64,000 bases of DNA, taken from assembly GCA_031415695.1 (NCBI GenBank), contig JANOSH010000037.1:127679-191678 (forward strand). The letters run 5' to 3'. How positions within the stretch are numbered: the stretch's first letter is position 1; every line of letters starts with the position of its first letter. Position numbers and translations under genes: made by a program. The stretch is from JANOSH01 sp031415695 (GTDB lineage: Bacteria; Actinomycetota; Acidimicrobiia; Acidimicrobiales; Ilumatobacteraceae). Below are positions 17,133-26,430 of this stretch, one piece after another. Under the pieces are notes generated by a model, which did no database searches, had not been told where the DNA came from, and saw only the letters and a program-made list of their open reading frames with translations.

Positions 17133-18158
17133 CTAGAGCATCAACCGCGCCTCGACTTCGCCGTCATCGAGGTTGCCCGTCGGTACAAAACCGTACCGTT
17201 CATAGAACGCCCGCGGGCTTCCGTGACCGTCGACCCAATTGACTAGTAGCGAGGGCAGCCCAGCCTGGCGATAGCGACGCGTCAGCTCGTTGAGCACGAA
17301 CGTGCCGATGCCCCGATGCTGATGGCGTCGATCAATCAACAGCCGCCATAGGTACGGTTCGGGGGTAAGATCTGTGTTTTCGGCCGTCATGACGAAGCCG
17401 ACCATCTCGCCGTCGGCCTGCACGCCACGCAACCACGGCACAGTTGGGTGATCATCGGGGCCGGGTCTGGGGATGAGGGCGTTGGTGAACGACCAGGGCA
17501 TCGGGGCAACGAATCGCCGCTGGGAGTGGTGCGTCGCAACGTCGTACACGGTGTTCACGTTGTCGGAAGAGATCTCGACCAGCGTTACAGCCGCCGGCCG
17601 CTCAGTACTTCGGCCGCTCCACTCGATCCATTCGTCGCTCAACAGTCCGTAGGACACATCGTCGCTGCACACGTCGCCTTTCCAGTACGACTGGCGGGCT
17701 GTGCCCTCATAGACGAAGCCGCATCGTTCCAGTACCCGCATTGACGCAACGTTGTCGGGATGCACACCGGCGTGGGTGCGGCCGATGCCCACATCGTTGA
17801 ACAAGTAGGCAAGTAGCCGCTGAACTGCTTCGGTGGCGTATCCCTTACCTCGATGGGCGACAGCCAAGCTGTAACCGACCTCGGCGGCACGTCCGTTGCT
17901 TTCGAGCCGAGCAACAACATCACCAATCGCCTCATCGGATTCCTGATGTGTGATGGCCAAGCTGAACCAGGCACCCTCGGTTGGGCCATCCATGGCCGCA
18001 GCCTCGGCGACGTTGCGTTGCGCTTCCGCAAGCGGAAACGGCACCTGCCACGACTGATACCTGGCGGTTGACTCGTCGGATCGATACGCCGCGTAGGCCG
18101 CCGCATCATCGTGTCGAAAAGGACGAAGACGAAGACGAGAGGTCTGCAGCGTTTCCAT
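17133..18158 (-). CDS. Tandem GNAT N-acetyltransferase (two domains)
   Basis: A 341-residue protein with two GNAT folds. Domain 1 (about 1-165) is of the RimJ/RimL type: LQTSRLRLRPFRHDDA, VGYSLAVAHRGKGYATEAVQ with the acetyl-CoA loop, NVASMRVLERCGFVYEG. Domain 2 (about 185-341) has YLWRLLIDRRHQHRGIGTFV and AFYERYGFVPTG. Tandem GNAT proteins usually have one catalytic and one structural unit; here both retain an acetyl-CoA loop. The target is unknown. It starts five bases after the Baeyer-Villiger gene stop, so it is likely in its operon. Confidence 0.82.
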   Translation of the reverse strand: METLQTSRLRLRPFRHDDAAAYAAYRSDESTARYQSWQVPFPLAEAQRNVAEAAAMDGPTEGAWFSLAITHQESDEAIGDVVARLESNGRAAEVGYSLAVAHRGKGYATEAVQRLLAYLFNDVGIGRTHAGVHPDNVASMRVLERCGFVYEGTARQSYWKGDVCSDDVSYGLLSDEWIEWSGRSTERPAAVTLVEISSDNVNTVYDVATHHSQRRFVAPMPWSFTNALIPRPGPDDHPTVPWLRGVQADGEMVGFVMTAENTDLTPEPYLWRLLIDRRHQHRGIGTFVLNELTRRYRQAGLPSLLVNWVDGHGSPRAFYERYGFVPTGNLDDGEVEARLML

Positions 18159-18163
18159 GGTTG

Positions 18164-19855
18164 CTAGCCGAAGACGAAGTGATCGGTGATGCTGGCGCGC
18201 ACATTGGCCATGTGCGCACCATACCGGGGGAAGCCGCCGTTGTAGTTGCCGTCTTGGCGCCGGTTGGATTCGCCTTCGAAGTTGTAATAGCCGGGCGTGC
18301 AGTCGTGATTGCGAGACGTCTTTCCACGGAAATCAATCACCTCTTTCACCCACCATTCCTCGGCTTGGTGTGTGCAATCAATGGTGTCGAAGCCGCCCTG
18401 ACGAACGTGGTGGATCACCGAAGCAATGTGGTCGCCTTGGGCTTGGAGTACATCGGTGAGATTAAAGTTAAACGACGCCTGATACCCACCCATGATGAAC
18501 ATATTCGGGTAGCCGTGGGTGTGGATGCCGAGCACGGTGCGCATGCCGTCGCGATATTTGTCCTGCAGGTCGATACCGCCCTCGCCACAGATGCGGTTGT
18601 ATGTGCCGGTCTTTTGCACCTCGAACCCGGTGGCGTAAATGAGCAAGTCGAGCGGATACTCGCGTCCGTCGACCACAGGGCCCTGCTCACGTATCTCGGT
18701 TACGCCTTTGCCGCGAGTGTCTACAAGGTGCACGTTTGGCCGGTTGAACGTGGGCAGGTAGTCGTTGTGGAAGCACGGGCGCTTGCACATGAACATGTAC
18801 CACGGCTTGAGGGCATCGGCGGTGGCTTGATCTTCGACAAGGTCGTCGATGCGTCGGTGAATGCGCATCATGTAATCGATGTTGGCCTGTTCTTGCTTGC
18901 GAACTTTTTCTTCCTGGGTCATAGCGGCCCGCTGCTCGATTTTGAATGCCGACAACGGCGGTTCGGTCAAGGCCTTCACTCGCCGCTTTGCCTGCCAACC
19001 CGGTTCGAGGGTTGCGGCCCATGCCGGGTCGGTCTCCCAGTCGTTTCGAACATCGATCGACGATGGCGTACGTTGAAATACGAATAGCTCACGGGAGCTT
19101 TCGCCCAGCCCCGGGATGGCTTGCACAGCCGTGGCTCCGGTGCCAATGATGCCCACACGCTTGTCGGCCAGGTCGGAAAGGTCGGTTCCTGTGTATGCGT
19201 AGTCCCATCGCGATGTGTGAAACGAGTGGCCCGCGAAGCGCTCCATACCGGCTATGCGTGACAGCTTGGGTTTGGTGAGCGTGCCGTTGGCGCAGACCAC
19301 AAACTTAGCCTTCATGAAGTCGCCACGGTCGGTACCGACATGCCACAGACGTTCGGCTTCGTTCCACGTGGTCGACGTGACGGTGGTTTGGAACACCGCA
19401 AGTTCGTACAGGTTGTAGCGACGGGCAATGGCCTGGCAGTGACCAAGAATCTCGTCGCCTCTCGCGTAATGACGGGTTGGTACGTACGCCATCTCGTCGA
19501 GCAGCGGCAAATAGTCGTAGGCCACTACATCACACGCCACGCCCGGATACCGGTTCCAATACCATGTGCCGCCCACGTCGGCACCACGCTCGACAATTCG
19601 AATCGATTCGACACCTACTTCTCGTAGACGGGCCGAGGTAAGCAGAGCCGAGAATCCGCCGCCGATAAACAACACCTCGACCGTGTCGTTGATAGCGTCG
19701 CGCGCATGGAGTTCTCCGCCATACGGATCAGTTTCATAGCCAGCGAGGCTGCCGGTGAGGTCGGTGATGTACTGGGAGGTGCCCTCGGGGCGGTACGCAA
19801 GACGTAGGTCACGTTCCTCGGCAAACCGTTTCTTGATCTCGTCGTAGTCAGTCAT
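18164..19855 (-). CDS. Flavin-containing Baeyer-Villiger-type monooxygenase
   Basis: A 563-residue class B flavoprotein monooxygenase. FAD-binding is at residues 62-80 (VLFIGGGFSALLTSARLREVG). GGTWYWNRYPGVACDV is the conserved loop after the FAD fold. The fingerprint FAGHSFHTSRW matches FxGxxxHxxxW, and GIIGTGATAVQAIPGL is the NADPH fold. It would insert oxygen next to a ketone to give an ester or lactone. Divergent from an epoxide hydrolase; with the SDRs and acyl-CoA dehydrogenases this suggests breakdown of cyclic ketones, terpenoids or steroids, which is inference. Confidence 0.88.
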   Translation of the reverse strand: MTDYDEIKKRFAEERDLRLAYRPEGTSQYITDLTGSLAGYETDPYGGELHARDAINDTVEVLFIGGGFSALLTSARLREVGVESIRIVERGADVGGTWYWNRYPGVACDVVAYDYLPLLDEMAYVPTRHYARGDEILGHCQAIARRYNLYELAVFQTTVTSTTWNEAERLWHVGTDRGDFMKAKFVVCANGTLTKPKLSRIAGMERFAGHSFHTSRWDYAYTGTDLSDLADKRVGIIGTGATAVQAIPGLGESSRELFVFQRTPSSIDVRNDWETDPAWAATLEPGWQAKRRVKALTEPPLSAFKIEQRAAMTQEEKVRKQEQANIDYMMRIHRRIDDLVEDQATADALKPWYMFMCKRPCFHNDYLPTFNRPNVHLVDTRGKGVTEIREQGPVVDGREYPLDLLIYATGFEVQKTGTYNRICGEGGIDLQDKYRDGMRTVLGIHTHGYPNMFIMGGYQASFNFNLTDVLQAQGDHIASVIHHVRQGGFDTIDCTHQAEEWWVKEVIDFRGKTSRNHDCTPGYYNFEGESNRRQDGNYNGGFPRYGAHMANVRASITDHFVFG

Positions 19856-19905
19856 CTGTTACCCCCGTGCAGCGAGTATTCCACGCACGTCTATACAGTG
19901 CTGAT

Positions 19906-21039
19906 GTGAGCTCCGAAATCAGGCCCTTTCGAATCGACATCTCTAACGACGTGTTGGCCGAGTTGCGCAGTCGTCTTCGCAACACGCGATGGCCCGACGC
20001 CGAGGTGGTGTCTGATTGGTCGCAGGGAATTCCGCTTTCGTATGTGCAAGACGTCGCCCGCTACTGGGCCGACACGTACGACTGGCGAGCCCGCGAGGCG
20101 TTGCTTAACCGGTTCGACCAATACATCACCGAAATCGATGGGCTCGACATCCACTTCGTCCACGTCCGCTCACCCCACGCCAACGCAGTTCCGTTGCTGT
20201 TGAGCCACGGTTGGCCGGGGTCCATTGTCGAGTTCCACAAGGTGATCGAGCCGCTCACCAATCCCACTGCCTTCGGTGGCGATGCCTCCGACGCCTTTCA
20301 TGTGATTGCCCCGTCGCTGCCCGGCTTTGGTTTTTCAGGTAAGCCAACCGAAGCGGGATGGGGCGTCGATCGTATTGGAGCCGCGTTCATCCAGTTGATG
20401 GCTCGACTCGGTTACGACCGGTACGTGGCCCAGGGCGGCGACTGGGGTTCTGCCATCACGTCGGTTGTCGGCGCTACCGACGCCGAGCATTGCGCAGCGA
20501 TTCACCTCACATTGGCTATGTCGTCACGCCCGAAAGGCACGCCCGAGACCCCAGAGGAACTTGACGCTATCGAACGGATGGCGCATTACGTGCAGTGGGA
20601 TTCGGGCTACTCCACACAGCAAAAGTCGCGTCCACAAACCCTCGGCTATGGGCTGTCCGATTCGCCGGCGGGGCAACTGGCGTGGATCCTCGAAAAGTTC
20701 TGGTCGTGGACCGATTGCGACGGTCACCCCGAGAACGCGCTGAGCCGCGACGAACTGCTCGACAACGTCATGCTCTACTGGACCACAGGTTCGGCAACAT
20801 CGTCGGCGCGGCTCTACTGGGAGAGCTTTGGTCGGGGCAGCCGGCCGGTCGTACAGGTACCGACCGGTTTCGCCGTGTATCCCAAAGAGATCATCCGCCC
20901 GGTACGTACGTGGGTCGGCGACAACTATCCGAACGTGCAGCACTGGCGCGAGTATGACAAGGGCGGCCACTTCGCTGCGTTCGAAGTGCCCGACACGTTC
21001 GTCGCCGACCTTCGCGAGTTCTGCCGCATCGTCCGCTAG
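19906..21039 (+). CDS. Epoxide hydrolase (EHN-type alpha/beta hydrolase)
   Basis: A 377-residue epoxide hydrolase with the N-terminal EHN region (IRPFRIDISNDVLAELRSRL, TRWPDAE). The oxyanion motif HGWPGS is near residue 101, the nucleophilic Asp in GGDWGS near 179, and the catalytic His in KGGHFAAFE near the C-terminus. It opens epoxides to diols in the cytoplasm. GTG 19906 is preferred because homologues begin at this point; an upstream GTG at 19867 would lengthen it by 13 residues and approach the divergent monooxygenase start. Confidence 0.88.
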   Translation: MSSEIRPFRIDISNDVLAELRSRLRNTRWPDAEVVSDWSQGIPLSYVQDVARYWADTYDWRAREALLNRFDQYITEIDGLDIHFVHVRSPHANAVPLLLSHGWPGSIVEFHKVIEPLTNPTAFGGDASDAFHVIAPSLPGFGFSGKPTEAGWGVDRIGAAFIQLMARLGYDRYVAQGGDWGSAITSVVGATDAEHCAAIHLTLAMSSRPKGTPETPEELDAIERMAHYVQWDSGYSTQQKSRPQTLGYGLSDSPAGQLAWILEKFWSWTDCDGHPENALSRDELLDNVMLYWTTGSATSSARLYWESFGRGSRPVVQVPTGFAVYPKEIIRPVRTWVGDNYPNVQHWREYDKGGHFAAFEVPDTFVADLREFCRIVR

Positions 21040-21119
21040 CGCCGCGCCTCACATGTCGAACAGGCTGCCGGTGGCCGGGAGTAAGGCCGCAGGACCGACG
21101 GCGTGGCACAATCGGCGTC

Positions 21120-21866
21120 ATGGGCAGACTCGACGGCAAAGTCATACTTATCACCGGTGGTGCTCGCGGCCAGGGCGCCGACGAAGGCCAACTGTTCAGC
21201 GACGAGGGTGCCATTGTCGTCTTGGCCGACATCCTCGACGCCGAGGGTCTGGCCACCGCTACCGGGATCGACAGGGCCGAGTACGCCCACCTCGATGTGC
21301 GGTCCGAGTCCGAATGGGCAACCGTGGTCCAAGACACCGTCGCCCGACATGGTCGCCTCGATGTGCTGGTGAACAACGCAGCTATCGACATGGTGAAACG
21401 GCTCGATGCCACCACACTCGACGAGTGGAATCACATCATCAGCATCAACCAAACCGGCGTGTTTCTCGGTATGAAATCAGCGGCCGCCGCGATGATAGCC
21501 GGTGGTCGAGGCGGGTCGATCATCAACATCAGTTCGGTGGCCGGGCTCGAAGGTGTAAAGCATCACGGCGCGTATTCGGGCACGAAGTGGGCAGTTCGCG
21601 GGCTAACGAAAGTGGCAGCTCAAGAATGGGGTCGGTACGGCATCCGGGTGAATTCGGTTCACCCAGGCATTATCGAGACACCTATGACCGCCGGTGACCG
21701 GGTTATCAATGACCCAGCCACCCGGGCCAAAGTCGAGCGCAATATCCCGATGGGGCGGGTGGGCGTGTCACGAGATATAGCCAACATGGTGCTCTTCTTG
21801 GCTGGCGACGAGTCGGCCTATTGCAGCGGCCAAGAATTCACTGTTGACGGCGGCATACACCACTAG
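21120..21866 (+). CDS. SDR, hydroxysteroid-dehydrogenase-like
   Basis: A 248-residue SDR with TGGARGQGA, a NNAAID element, ISSVAGLEG with the Ser, and YSGTKWA with Tyr-x3-Lys. The ending FTVDGGIHH and overall sequence resemble 3-alpha/20-beta-hydroxysteroid dehydrogenases, though these SDRs often act on other alcohols. The TGGARGQG glycine motif is common in that group. It follows the epoxide hydrolase on the same strand with an 80-base gap, so co-transcription is possible. Confidence 0.82.
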   Translation: MGRLDGKVILITGGARGQGADEGQLFSDEGAIVVLADILDAEGLATATGIDRAEYAHLDVRSESEWATVVQDTVARHGRLDVLVNNAAIDMVKRLDATTLDEWNHIISINQTGVFLGMKSAAAAMIAGGRGGSIINISSVAGLEGVKHHGAYSGTKWAVRGLTKVAAQEWGRYGIRVNSVHPGIIETPMTAGDRVINDPATRAKVERNIPMGRVGVSRDIANMVLFLAGDESAYCSGQEFTVDGGIHH

Positions 21867-21886
21867 ATCGTGCCAGTCAGCCTGTC

Positions 21887-22525
21887 CTATTTGATCTTGC
21901 AGACATCCTCGAAGTACGTCTCGATCTTGGTGATGCTTCGTTCGATGGCGGCCTCGTTGCCCGTCGAGAACTCTTCGACAACGTCAGGATCCTTTCGCAC
22001 GGCTTCAAGAACTTTGACTAAGTCATTGCCGTACTTTGCATACAAGGCTCTGAGCGAGTCGATCCATTTGGCGTAGTTGGCGAAGTCGGCTTTGAGATTG
22101 ACTGGCGCACGTTTGGCCATCTCGTCGAGGAGTCGTCGAACCTCACCCAGAGTTGCGGCCGACTTCGTGAACTCGTCGACCGCATCAAACTGGTTGAATT
22201 CTCCACTTCGCTCAAGCTCCTTTGTGTACTGGCACAGAGTCGTGGCGGTGCTAGCGCTCGGAGGCACAGGAGCGGCGACGGTCGTGGGCGTCGTAGCCGG
22301 TGGTGCTGTCGATTCGGGCGGGATTGTCGACTCTGGCGCGGGACCTGCCGTCGTAACCGGTGCCGTCGCAGCCGTTTCTGCCGGGGCCGCCGGTGTAGCA
22401 GCGGGTGCAGTCGTCGTCTCCGACGTCTCGACAGCAACAGCTGGCGAGACCAACGTGGTCGATGATTCCTGACCCGAGCACGCCACCAGAACTGAAACAA
22501 CAACGATAACCGTCATACGACGCAT
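21887..22525 (-). CDS. Secreted lipoprotein with Thr/Ala/Pro-rich linker
   Basis: A 212-residue predicted lipoprotein. Start ATG 22525 gives MRRMTVIVVVSVLVACSGQ, a short signal peptide ending in an LVAC lipobox. A long disordered linker of Thr, Pro, Ala and Val follows (about residues 25-95), then a helical C-terminal domain (about 95-212) with two cysteines that could pair (LCQYTKEL and EDVCKIK). No family recognised. The linker length suggests the domain is held away from the membrane, out in the cell wall. Confidence 0.7.
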   Translation of the reverse strand: MRRMTVIVVVSVLVACSGQESSTTLVSPAVAVETSETTTAPAATPAAPAETAATAPVTTAGPAPESTIPPESTAPPATTPTTVAAPVPPSASTATTLCQYTKELERSGEFNQFDAVDEFTKSAATLGEVRRLLDEMAKRAPVNLKADFANYAKWIDSLRALYAKYGNDLVKVLEAVRKDPDVVEEFSTGNEAAIERSITKIETYFEDVCKIK

Positions 22526-22613
22526 ACCGACCCCCCGCAAAGTGATGTTGTAGCTGAGAGTAGCCGCACGCACGAACCAACGTTCACCGGTTCGGGGGAG
22601 AATTTCTCACTCC

Positions 22614-23113
22614 ATCAAAGAACCGACGGCGCGTGGCGAGATCGGTGCGCTGGGCGTTCCCTTCAACGATGACGTCGTACCCAGTACAACTCCAACGGGG
22701 TATCTGTGGAACGCATATCGAAACAAACGCGCTGAGACCTCACACGCATCACAAAAGCCTATGCCGCAACGGCTGCCGCGAAAACTCGAGACAGAGCACA
22801 TGCTCCCCGGCTGGGACACCGTTGGGAACTCGGATGGTGAGTGCCGGTTCGCTGTTCGTCACGCGCATGCCTATCAGGTCACCGAACTGGTGCTGAGGGA
22901 CGGGGCCTTCCGCAAAGCCCCACCAACTCCAGAATGGCCGGACCGGCGGTCCGAATCTTTCACGGCGATCAACGCACCCGCGACACCATCGAGATTGGCT
23001 TCTTTGGGAATGTGCAGCCGGACAAGGGTGTGTCAGAGTTCTCGCCGTCACAAGTGCGGAGGCTTGCGCAGCTAGAACTACCGCTTTTGCTCGACATTTA
23101 CGGAGCACGCTGA
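22614..23113 (+). pseudogene. Unrecognised remnant reading frame
   Basis: There is no intact gene between 22526 and 23186. One plus frame is open across 22614-23070 with coding-like third positions near its start (GEIGALGVPFNDDVV, GYLWNAYRNKRAE, YQVTELVLRDGAFR). A second plus frame looks more protein-like from about 22950 to the stop at 23111-23113 (FHGDQRTRDTIEIGFFGNV, LAQLELPLLLDIYGAR). This could be one gene with a frameshift, but no family is recognised and no start is convincing. It is reported as a possible remnant only. Confidence 0.25.
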
Positions 23114-23186
23114 GTTGCGATTCTGTTATCGATGCTTGGTTCGAGGGTAGCCGGTGGCACCCTGTGCGGCTCAGTAGCCGGGCAGC

Positions 23187-23396
23187 TCACTCGCTCCAGA
23201 GCACACAAACGGGATGCGCTGTGAGTTTGAGGTCTCCATCGATTCGGAACGAGCCGGTTCCGGTATAGAGGACGATGCCTTGGACGAACCGATCGCCAAC
23301 GAGGTTTCGGAATCGCCGCAGCCCTTTGACCTCATCCGAGCCGACGGTGACCCCGGCCTCAACTTCGATGGCGACGAGTGAGCCGTCGCTAAGCCG
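23187..23396 (-). pseudogene. C-terminal remnant of a DUF4143-type ATPase
   Basis: On the minus strand from about 23396 to a TGA at 23187-23189 the frame reads LVAIEVEAGVTVGSDEVKGL, RRFRNLVGDRFVQGIVLYTG and then HPVCVLWSE. This is the typical C-terminal end of AAA-plus-DUF4143 proteins (GIEVKAG..., ...GLR.LA...GDRFV.GVVLYTG...). A TAG just upstream of the fragment closes the frame, and the P-loop domain is absent, so only about 65 residues survive. The break lies within 15 bases of the stop of the AlbA_2-type gene, which suggests an insertion or deletion event joined them. Confidence 0.7.
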
Positions 23397-23409
23397 CTAT
23401 CGGCCACGG

Positions 23410-24891
23410 TCAGTCCGTTCTAGCTCGTTGGGATAGTGAATAGGTGGTGTAATGACTACCACGGCCGCCGTCAACTTCGATGAGGCGTTTGGCACGCAAT
23501 CTCGAGAGCCGGGCGCGGGTCGCCTCGGGCGAAAGCTGGAGCGACTTCGAGAGTTGAACCAGGGAAAGTGGACCGTGCGTGAGCAGCAGTATCACGTCGC
23601 GAAGTGCATCGCTCATCGGTCGATCGGCTGTCACCTCCGGTCGGTTCGTCGCGACCGCCGGCGGGCGGTGAAGGATTGCCGTGAAGGCCAAGGCCTGATC
23701 AAAGAATGTTGGGCGCGGCAGGCCCTGACCGTCGGTTTCGGCGAACACTCTCGGAATTCCAGTCGCGAGGGCTTCGACCGTGCGCCCATCTGCGGTGTTG
23801 GTGTACTGACAGATGCGTAGAAGCTGCGCGTTTCGGGCCGACGACAGTGGCTGCTGACCAAACCGCTCAAACGGTACGCCGTAGAGTCCGCCAGGGTTCA
23901 CTAACCGAAACTGCCGTGCGTCGATTCGCAGTTCTGTTGCCCGCGACCAGGACCACGGTGCGAGATCCCGGTGGACCAAGCTGTTAGCCACTAGCTCTCG
24001 AACGGCCAGTGACGGAAAGTCGTACTGATCAACGACACGACCGTCCGGGCAATCGATGATGCGGTGGCGCGAGTGCTTTCGCGTCCACTCGACGACGTTG
24101 TCGATGATGTGGCCGATCGGGCCATCAAAGCGAGCCGTGTCACCGATGCGCACATTAGATGGCGCCCCTGGCTCCGGCGCTGCCGCGGCCTGCACGCAGA
24201 AATTCGGGAAGAACTGCTGCGGGTAGTCACCCAGGGCTAGCAGGCCAGCGGTCGTGACGGCTGATTCGCCGATGAGGACGCCGAGGTGCCGCAACAACTC
24301 GTCGTCGCCGTCATACCGGCTGAATCTCCTGTTCGAGGAGCGCACATTCGCAACGAAGTCCGAGACCAACTCGTCATCAAGGTCCTCCCGCACGGCCCCA
24401 GGCACGGCCACAACGTCGAATCTCGGGGCCGATTGAGACGCAATGAATCCTTCGATCTCCAGCTCTGACAGCCGATAGTCGCCATCCCAAAATCGCATGT
24501 AGGCGCTGCCGTCTCGCTTCAGTCGACATGGCTTCGAGAGCCCCGGAATCTCAGTCACCACGCCGATTATCAGGGTGCGACCCTCGAATTCCTCATCGCG
24601 AATGTCGATCATGACCGGGGGCACGACTGCGCTACGAGCGATCGATGCGAGTCCCGATTTGAGATCGTTCGGTCGTGAGAGAAACACGGGCAAGAACCCC
24701 GACCGTTCATCCAAGCCAAGCACGATGACCCCGCCGCCAGGTAAGTTGGCAAATGCGCAGATGGTCTTGTCGAGATCCGTTGGCATTCCACCCGCCGCTG
24801 ACTTCACCTCAATCGACGGCGAATCCGATTTGTCACGTCGGAGCCTCGCTACAAGCCATGGGAGGTCAATCACACCTTCATCGTATATCAA
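23410..24891 (-). CDS. ATP-binding protein with AlbA_2 (Schlafen-like) and HATPase-type domains
   Basis: A 493-residue accessory protein. The N-terminal AlbA_2/Schlafen-like domain (about 20-150) shows ESxxxEVK-like SIEVKSAAGGMPTDLDKTI, AFANLPGGGVIVLGLDE and KRDGSAYMRFWDGDYRLSE. A middle region (about 270-370) is of the HATPase_c_4 type (PSLAVRELVANSLVHRDL, ELRIDARQFRLVNPGGLYG). A C-terminal winged helix follows (LVQLSKSLQLSPEATRARLSRL). Such proteins are called transcriptional regulators or defence-linked, with little direct evidence. It lies between a DUF4143 remnant and a gene-free stretch, typical of acquired DNA. Confidence 0.8.
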   Translation of the reverse strand: MIYDEGVIDLPWLVARLRRDKSDSPSIEVKSAAGGMPTDLDKTICAFANLPGGGVIVLGLDERSGFLPVFLSRPNDLKSGLASIARSAVVPPVMIDIRDEEFEGRTLIIGVVTEIPGLSKPCRLKRDGSAYMRFWDGDYRLSELEIEGFIASQSAPRFDVVAVPGAVREDLDDELVSDFVANVRSSNRRFSRYDGDDELLRHLGVLIGESAVTTAGLLALGDYPQQFFPNFCVQAAAAPEPGAPSNVRIGDTARFDGPIGHIIDNVVEWTRKHSRHRIIDCPDGRVVDQYDFPSLAVRELVANSLVHRDLAPWSWSRATELRIDARQFRLVNPGGLYGVPFERFGQQPLSSARNAQLLRICQYTNTADGRTVEALATGIPRVFAETDGQGLPRPTFFDQALAFTAILHRPPAVATNRPEVTADRPMSDALRDVILLLTHGPLSLVQLSKSLQLSPEATRARLSRLRAKRLIEVDGGRGSHYTTYSLSQRARTD

Positions 24892-25188
24892 TAGCTACGA
24901 TGATGTGTACTATGAAGTGCGCGATGAAGTTCGGGCCGAGGGCCGCCATGACGATGGAGAAAGGTGTTGGGTAAATCCCCGAACGTGACTAGGGCCATTC
25001 TCGCTTGAAGCATTGGTAGCGATGTCGAACCATGCCGAGCGTCGGGTTCCGCTAGCCAGCCGTCGTCGATGGAGTACGTGATCCATACGCTTGCACGTCA
25101 GCTCCTCGCTTTGCTGACCGAAACGACAAGAGGGTCGCATACTCGCAAGCCTTTCGACTACCAATGTGTTGGTCGAGAACGCTGACGA
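24892..25188. other. Gene-free stretch upstream of the AlbA_2-type gene
   Basis: About 300 bases with no convincing gene on either strand. The part near 24885-24930 is A/T-richer than the surroundings and may hold the promoter of the minus-strand AlbA_2 gene. I see no repeat, terminator or RNA gene in it. Confidence 0.5.
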
Positions 25189-26406
25189 TCACTCGATACG
25201 CAGGCCCGATATCGCCCGACTGATCACCAAGCGCTGGATCTCGCTGGTGCCTTCGAAGATGGTGAAGATCTTGGCATCGCGGTGCCACCGCTCGACCGGG
25301 TATTCACGGGTGTAGCCATACCCGCCCAGAATCTGGATGGCTTGTTCGGTCACCCACACGGCGGTCTCGCTGGCCTTCAACTTGCTCATCGACCCTTCGC
25401 CATTCTCGAACCGCTTGCCGTTGCGGGCCATCCACGCCGCTCGGTGTACGAGCATGCGTGACGCGTCGATCTCCATCTTCATGTCGGCCAGCTTGAAGGC
25501 GATGGCTTGGTTCATGATGATCGGCTTGCCGAATGCCTTGCGCTCCTTGGCATAGTCGAGTGCGTACTCGTAGGCGGCGCGGGCAACACCGAGGGCCTGC
25601 GCGCCAACCGCTGGCCGTGTCGCTTCGAACGTGGCCATCGCTGGTTGCTTCTCGCCTGTGTGTAGTTGCTCGCGGGCTTTGGCCAACTTGGCGTCGAGCT
25701 TGTCCTTGCCACCGAGCAGGCATCGGCCCGGTACCCGAACGTCGTCGAAAACAACTTCCGCGGTGTGCGAGGCCTTGATGCCGTGCTTCTTGTACTTCTG
25801 GCCTTGGCTCAGGCCGACAGTTCCCGGCGGGATGACGAACGATGCTTGTCCCTTTGCTTTCAGGTTCGGGTCGACGGTCGCAACGACCACGTGGATATCG
25901 GCGATGCCGCCATTGGTAATCCACGCTTTGGTGCCGTTGATGACCCACTCGTCGTTGGCCTGGTCGTACACGGCTTTGGTGCGTAGCGACGATACGTCGG
26001 AACCGGCGTCGGGTTCGCTCACGCAAAAGGCACCGAGCTGGATCTTGTCGGCCGTGCCGTAGCACTGCGGCACCCATTCCAGGACCTGGTCCGGTGTACC
26101 CATGCCGCTGATTCCGGCTGCGGCCAGGCCTGATCCGAAGATCGACAACCCAATACCTGCGTCGCCCCAAAACATTTCCTCGATAGCAACGGGCAGCGTC
26201 AGACCGGATGGGTCCATCATGGCGTTGGCCATGAAGTCGAACGAGTAGAGGCCGATCTTGGCCGCCTCCTGAACGACCGGCCATGGAAACTCCTCGCGCT
26301 CGTCCCACTCATGGGCCGCGGGCCGAATCTGATTTTCGGCGAAGTCGTGCACCCACTTCTGAATTTGGATGACATCTTCTGGAAGGTCGAGCGAGTAATC
26401 AGCCAT
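25189..26406 (-). CDS. Acyl-CoA dehydrogenase
   Basis: A 405-residue acyl-CoA dehydrogenase starting MADYSLDL at ATG 26406. FAD-binding signatures are AFCVSEPDAGSDVSSLRTKA and WVINGTKAWITNGG. The C-terminal signature is ILGGYGYTREYPVERWHRDA, and IFEGTSEIQRL includes the Glu expected as catalytic base. It performs the first step of beta-oxidation, giving electrons to ETF; the chain-length preference cannot be told. An inverted repeat GTTAC-n6-GTAAC sits in the 23 bases before its start and after the trmL stop. Confidence 0.9.
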   Translation of the reverse strand: MADYSLDLPEDVIQIQKWVHDFAENQIRPAAHEWDEREEFPWPVVQEAAKIGLYSFDFMANAMMDPSGLTLPVAIEEMFWGDAGIGLSIFGSGLAAAGISGMGTPDQVLEWVPQCYGTADKIQLGAFCVSEPDAGSDVSSLRTKAVYDQANDEWVINGTKAWITNGGIADIHVVVATVDPNLKAKGQASFVIPPGTVGLSQGQKYKKHGIKASHTAEVVFDDVRVPGRCLLGGKDKLDAKLAKAREQLHTGEKQPAMATFEATRPAVGAQALGVARAAYEYALDYAKERKAFGKPIIMNQAIAFKLADMKMEIDASRMLVHRAAWMARNGKRFENGEGSMSKLKASETAVWVTEQAIQILGGYGYTREYPVERWHRDAKIFTIFEGTSEIQRLVISRAISGLRIE

Positions 26407-26414
26407 GGCCAAAT

Positions 26415-26430
26415 GTTACCCAAGAGTAAC
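26415..26430. promoter_or_regulatory. Small dyad before the acyl-CoA dehydrogenase start
   Basis: GTTAC (26415-26419) and GTAAC (26426-26430) flank six bases in the gap between the trmL stop and the dehydrogenase start on the minus strand. Its shape resembles TetR-type operators of fatty-acid genes. Arms are short, so chance is not excluded. Confidence 0.35.

Noticed and set aside
23410..23820. Open plus frame within the AlbA_2 gene
   Set aside because: Overlaps conserved coding on the minus strand and shows no family signal.
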